From an uncultured Bacteroidales bacterium (GTDB taxonomy: Bacteria; Bacteroidota; Bacteroidia; Bacteroidales; UBA932): a stretch of DNA of 18,410 nucleotides. The first letter of the stretch is position 1, and each line of letters starts with the position of its first letter. Position numbers and translations under genes: made by a program. Positions 14,955 through 18,410 of this stretch are shown one piece after another. The notes beneath the pieces are model-generated. The model did not search any database and had not been told where the DNA came from. It saw only the letters and a list, made by a program, of their open reading frames with translations. The DNA is taken from the NCBI GenBank assembly GCA_904501835.1, contig CAJGBW010000031.1, forward strand, positions 1 through 18,410. The letters are read 5' to 3'.

Positions 14955-14972
14955 GTAAAATTTAGATTTTTT

Positions 14973-17165
14973 GTGGACGACAAAGGTATTTTCCGAACGC
15001 TGAAAGAGGTTTTCGGCTTCGATGGTTTCAAAGGAGACCAGGAACAGATTATCCGTCACCTTCTATCCGGAGGTGATGCCTTTGTGCTTATGCCTACCGG
15101 AGGCGGCAAGTCACTGTGTTATCAGTTGCCGGCTTTGCTGATGGAGGGTACGGCCATTGTGATTTCTCCCTTGATAGCCTTGATGAAAAATCAGGTGGAT
15201 GCCATCCGTGGCTTTGTGGATGGGCAGGAGGGCATCGCGTCTTTCTTGAATTCGTCTTTGGATAGGACGCAATATCAGCAGGTACAGGCCAATCTCCTTT
15301 CCGGGAAGACCAAACTGCTGTATGTGGCTCCCGAATCCTTGGCCAAAGAGGAGACGGTGGAGTTTCTCCGCCAGATAAAAATCTCCTTCTATGCCGTAGA
15401 TGAGGCGCATTGTATTTCAGAGTGGGGACATGATTTCCGTCCGGAGTATAGGAAAATCCGTGAAATGGTTGAGCAAATCGGTCGTTCTCCTATCATTGCG
15501 CTGACGGCCACCGCCACCCCTAAGGTACAAAGCGATATTCAGCGTAATTTGGGGATTCCGGATGCCGCTGTTTTCAAATCTTCCTTCAATCGTCCCAATC
15601 TCTATTATGAAATCCGCGAAAAGGTGGATGCCGAGCGCGAAATCATCAAATTTATCAAACAGAATCCCGGTAAGTCGGGTATTATCTATTGTTTGAGCCG
15701 CAGTAAGGTAGAATCTTTGGCGCAGCAGCTCGAAATCAACGGTATCAAAGCGGCTCCCTATCATGCCGGATTGGATGCCAAGGTGAGGGCGGAGAATCAG
15801 GATCGTTTCTTGTCGGAGGATATCCATGTGATTGTGGCAACCATTGCTTTCGGTATGGGTATCGACAAGCCCGATGTGCGTTTTGTGATTCATTATGATA
15901 TGCCCAAAAGTCTGGAGGGCTATTATCAGGAGACGGGACGTGCCGGTCGAGATGGATTGGAAGGTTCTTGTATTACGTTTTATAGTTATAAGGATATACG
16001 CAAGCTGGAGAAATTCATGCAGGGTAAGCCCATTGCGGAGCAGGAAATCGGTCGCTATATCTTGTCGGAAACGGTTTCGTATGCAGAATCCAATGTTTGC
16101 CGCCGCAAATTGCTTCTGAATTATTTTGGAGAAGATTATCCCCAGGAGAATTGCGGCAACTGCGATAACTGTCTCCATCCCAAAGAGCAGTTTGACGGGA
16201 AAGAGGATATTGCTTTGGTGCTTGAATTGGTGGATTCGTTGAAAGAGTCTTTCAAAGCGGAGCATTTGGCCAATATCCTTGCCGGTGTGAAAAATGCGAT
16301 GATGCAGTCCTACAAGCACGATGAGTTGGAGTTTTTCGGTATAGGAAAAGGTCATAGCGTGAAGTTCTGGGGGGAGATTATCCATCAGGCTTTCATACGT
16401 CATTGGCTTCGCAAGGATATAGAATCTTATGGTTTGATGTCTTTGACGGATGAGGGACGTGCCTTTTTGGCGAATCCCCAGACCGTGATGCTTACTCGCG
16501 AGAGGGTATTTACGGATAATGCGGATGAGGACGATGAACAGTTGCCTCCGATGTCAGGGGGCGGGGGTGGTGATCCCGTATTGCTGGCGATGTTGAAGGA
16601 TTTGCGTCGCGATATGGCCAAAAAACTCAAGTTGCAGCCTTGGATTTTGTTTACCGATCCGTCTTTGGAGGATATGTCTATTATGTATCCGGTTACCTTG
16701 GAAGAACTTTATAAGAATTGTAGCGGGGTGGGAGCCGGCAAGGCGTCCAAATATGGAGCGGAGTTTGTCAAGTTGATTGCCAAATACGTGGAGGAATACG
16801 AGATTGAGCGTCCTGATAATTTTAAGGTAAAGACGCCTCCCAAGCCTTCAGATTTGAAACAATATATCGTGCAATCTGTGGATAGAGGTATGGATTTGCA
16901 GGATATCGCTGACTCCAAAGGACTGGAATTGTCTGAACTGATTACGGAATTGGAAACCATCGTTTACTCCGGACTTGTGCTCAAACGTCTGGTGAATTAT
17001 GTCAATGAGAATTTTGACGAAGACGAGGTGGATGAAGTTTGTGAATACTTCCGCGAAGAGGCGGATTCAGATGATATAGAGGCAGCCATCGAGGCTTTCC
17101 CGGATTTGGAAGAAGATGAGCTGCGCTTGATTCGATTGAAATTTTTGTGTGAGTTTGTAAATTAG
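14973..17165 (+). CDS. recQ: ATP-dependent DNA helicase RecQ
   Basis: RecQ is a 3'-5' superfamily 2 helicase that processes stalled forks and recombination intermediates. The 730-residue protein shows motif 0 (FGFDGFKGDQE, 14-24), Walker A MPTGGGKS (40-47), DEAH (143-146) with the following HCISEWGHDFRPEY loop, TATATP, QETGRAGRDG, and a zinc site Cys376/394/397/400 (CGNCDNC). RQC winged helix, a Gly-rich linker (about 528-533) and an HRDC domain (about 534-610) follow, then a C-terminal helical extension ending in a strongly acidic stretch. I start at GTG 14973: the ATG at 14859 would add 38 non-conserved residues and overlap the FKBP promoter. Transcribed with dnaG, whose ATG is 2 bp after the recQ stop. 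Confidence 0.95.
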   Translation: MDDKGIFRTLKEVFGFDGFKGDQEQIIRHLLSGGDAFVLMPTGGGKSLCYQLPALLMEGTAIVISPLIALMKNQVDAIRGFVDGQEGIASFLNSSLDRTQYQQVQANLLSGKTKLLYVAPESLAKEETVEFLRQIKISFYAVDEAHCISEWGHDFRPEYRKIREMVEQIGRSPIIALTATATPKVQSDIQRNLGIPDAAVFKSSFNRPNLYYEIREKVDAEREIIKFIKQNPGKSGIIYCLSRSKVESLAQQLEINGIKAAPYHAGLDAKVRAENQDRFLSEDIHVIVATIAFGMGIDKPDVRFVIHYDMPKSLEGYYQETGRAGRDGLEGSCITFYSYKDIRKLEKFMQGKPIAEQEIGRYILSETVSYAESNVCRRKLLLNYFGEDYPQENCGNCDNCLHPKEQFDGKEDIALVLELVDSLKESFKAEHLANILAGVKNAMMQSYKHDELEFFGIGKGHSVKFWGEIIHQAFIRHWLRKDIESYGLMSLTDEGRAFLANPQTVMLTRERVFTDNADEDDEQLPPMSGGGGGDPVLLAMLKDLRRDMAKKLKLQPWILFTDPSLEDMSIMYPVTLEELYKNCSGVGAGKASKYGAEFVKLIAKYVEEYEIERPDNFKVKTPPKPSDLKQYIVQSVDRGMDLQDIADSKGLELSELITELETIVYSGLVLKRLVNYVNENFDEDEVDEVCEYFREEADSDDIEAAIEAFPDLEEDELRLIRLKFLCEFVN

Positions 17166-17167
17166 GA

Positions 17168-18410
17168 ATGATTCCTCAGGATACCATAAATAAAATCATA
17201 GACGCCACTCGCATTGAAGAGGTGATTGGCGACTTTGTGAGTCTTACCAGAAAGGGGGCGAGTTATATGGCTTGTTGCCCCTTTCATAATGAAAAGACTC
17301 CTTCTTTTGTGGTAACTCCTTCTAAAGGAATCTATAAATGTTTCGGTTGCGGAGAAAGTGGTGGCGCTATCAAGTTTTTGGAGCGTCATGAAAATATGAG
17401 CTACCGCGAGGCTTTGCTTTACCTGGCGAAAAAGTATCATATCGAGGTGCAGGAGAAAGAGGAAAGTCCCGAGCTGATTCAGGCCCGACAAAAGTCTGAA
17501 AGTCTGACACTTGCCAATGAATTTGCCCACCAGTTTTATGTGGCAAATCTCAGCGAGACCGAGGGAAAAGCTGTAGCAATGCAGTATTTCAAGAGCCGTG
17601 GTCTGCAGGAAGATACCATTGCCAAATGGGGACTGGGCTGGTGCCCGAGCGATGGACAGGCCTTGTTGAAAAAGGCGAAAGCGGCAGGCTTGAATATGGA
17701 CTATCTGAAAGAATGTGGAGTACTGGGCGAGGCGGATGGCGGACGTTTGTATGACCGTTTCCGTGACAGGGTGGTCTTTCCCATTCATTCGGTGACAGGG
17801 CGTGTGGTGGCATTCAGCTGCCGAACTTTGCATGCCGAGAATATGGCAAAATATGTCAATTCTCCCACCACCGAGATTTATAAAAAAGAAAAATCCCTCT
17901 TCGGAATCTATTTTGCCAAATCTCCTATTGCCAAGGCCCGTAAATGTTATTTGGTGGAAGGAAATCTGGATGTGATTTCGTTGCATCAGAAAGGCGTACA
18001 GAATACGGTCGCTTCTTGTGGTACCGCCTTGACCTCCGAGCAGGTGCAGCTGATTAAGCGATTTGCAGGAGAAGAGGGGACGGTCTGTGTGATGTATGAC
18101 GGCGACGGCGCAGGTATCAAAGCGGCCATCAAGGCCATCAATTTGATTTTAGCCGAGGGCTTGAATGTAAAATTGGTATTGTTCCCCGACGGACAGGATC
18201 CGGATGATTTCTGCCGTCATCACTCGTTGGAAGAGATACAGACCTTTGTGGAAGAAAACGAGCGCGATTTTATCAGTTATCGCAAGCTGTTGGCTGAAAA
18301 GGATTTACATGATCCTCTCAAACGTGCTACGCTCATCAATGAATTGGCTGATACAATGGCTTGTATCCTGGATCCGGTCAAACGGAATGTCTATATTCAG
18401 GAATGTGCCA
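17168..18410 (+). CDS. dnaG: DNA primase DnaG, 3'-truncated by window edge
   Basis: DnaG makes the RNA primers for leading- and lagging-strand synthesis with DnaB and SSB. The 414 visible residues cover the CHC2 zinc domain (Cys37, His40, Cys58, Cys61 in CCPFHNEKTPSF and CFGCG), the primase core (GLGWCPSDG; DRFRDRVVFPIHS; NSPTTEIYKKEKSLFGIYFA) and the TOPRIM domain with LVEGNLDV (Glu264), ASCGTALT and MYDGDGAGI (Asp311, Asp313). The helicase-binding C-terminal domain lies outside the window. The ATG at 17168 is 2 bp after the recQ stop, so the two are almost certainly co-translated. Confidence 0.96.
   Translation, partial: MIPQDTINKIIDATRIEEVIGDFVSLTRKGASYMACCPFHNEKTPSFVVTPSKGIYKCFGCGESGGAIKFLERHENMSYREALLYLAKKYHIEVQEKEESPELIQARQKSESLTLANEFAHQFYVANLSETEGKAVAMQYFKSRGLQEDTIAKWGLGWCPSDGQALLKKAKAAGLNMDYLKECGVLGEADGGRLYDRFRDRVVFPIHSVTGRVVAFSCRTLHAENMAKYVNSPTTEIYKKEKSLFGIYFAKSPIAKARKCYLVEGNLDVISLHQKGVQNTVASCGTALTSEQVQLIKRFAGEEGTVCVMYDGDGAGIKAAIKAINLILAEGLNVKLVLFPDGQDPDDFCRHHSLEEIQTFVEENERDFISYRKLLAEKDLHDPLKRATLINELADTMACILDPVKRNVYIQECA

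Noticed and set aside
14859..14972. Earlier ATG start for recQ
   Set aside because: The extra 38 residues are not RecQ-like, and the ATG lies upstream of the predicted recQ promoter and inside the FKBP promoter region.
15417..16403. Minus-strand open frame of about 328 codons inside recQ
   Set aside because: It is antisense to the helicase core, which carries all RecQ motifs; its own translation resembles no family.

Overview
The window reads as a piece of chromosome from a member of Bacteroidota, probably order Bacteroidales. The evidence is the promoter type (TAnnTTTG -7 boxes before most transcription units, no convincing Shine-Dalgarno sites), LxxC lipoprotein signals, a DUF3127 protein, a GH109 enzyme and the Bacteroidota-style RecQ and topoisomerase IV A proteins. 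The GH109 enzyme suggests a host- or glycan-associated commensal. The family or genus cannot be fixed from this sequence. I see no insertion sequence, prophage, CRISPR array, tRNA or rRNA. This is mostly core genome with unusual gene order.

Layout. (1) 1-749 minus: a PTS EIIC-like (PfoR-type) membrane protein, cut by the window edge. (2) 851-2644 plus: recJ, divergent from (1), with a promoter so close to its ATG that the mRNA is probably leaderless. (3) 2641-10003 minus: a tight seven-gene run, exbB, exbD, tonB, an RluB-type pseudouridine synthase with a repetitive N-terminus, era, parC and aroK. The aroK stop overlaps the recJ stop tail to tail. (4) 10050-11423 minus: a lipoprotein GH109 glycosidase (NAD-dependent Gfo/Idh/MocA fold). 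(5) 11584-12866 plus: a SpoU/TrmH RNA methyltransferase overlapping a TauE/SafE membrane permease by ATGA. (6) 12882-14841 minus: an FKBP-type prolyl isomerase lipoprotein, a DUF3127 OB-fold-like protein with an SSB-like acidic tail ending DDLPF, and a glycerophosphodiester phosphodiesterase lipoprotein. (7) 14973-18410 plus: recQ followed after 2 bp by dnaG, which runs off the end.

How the genes fit together. The window is rich in replication and repair functions (recJ, parC, recQ, dnaG, plus the DUF3127 protein) and in RNA/ribosome functions (rluB-like, era, spoU-like). Elsewhere in bacteria, RecJ, RecQ and primase all bind the C-terminal tip of single-stranded-DNA-binding protein. The DUF3127 protein carries a very similar tip, which makes it the most interesting candidate here. 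The exbB-exbD-tonB set powers TonB-dependent outer-membrane uptake. Its promoter lies beside a perfect 17-bp palindrome that also encodes the end of the GH109 gene.

I found no clear, previously undescribed multi-gene system. The best leads are the SSB-tail DUF3127 protein, the atypical quinolone-pocket residues of ParC, the 6/7-residue repeat tract of the pseudouridine synthase, and the joint envelope-energy/core-housekeeping operon.
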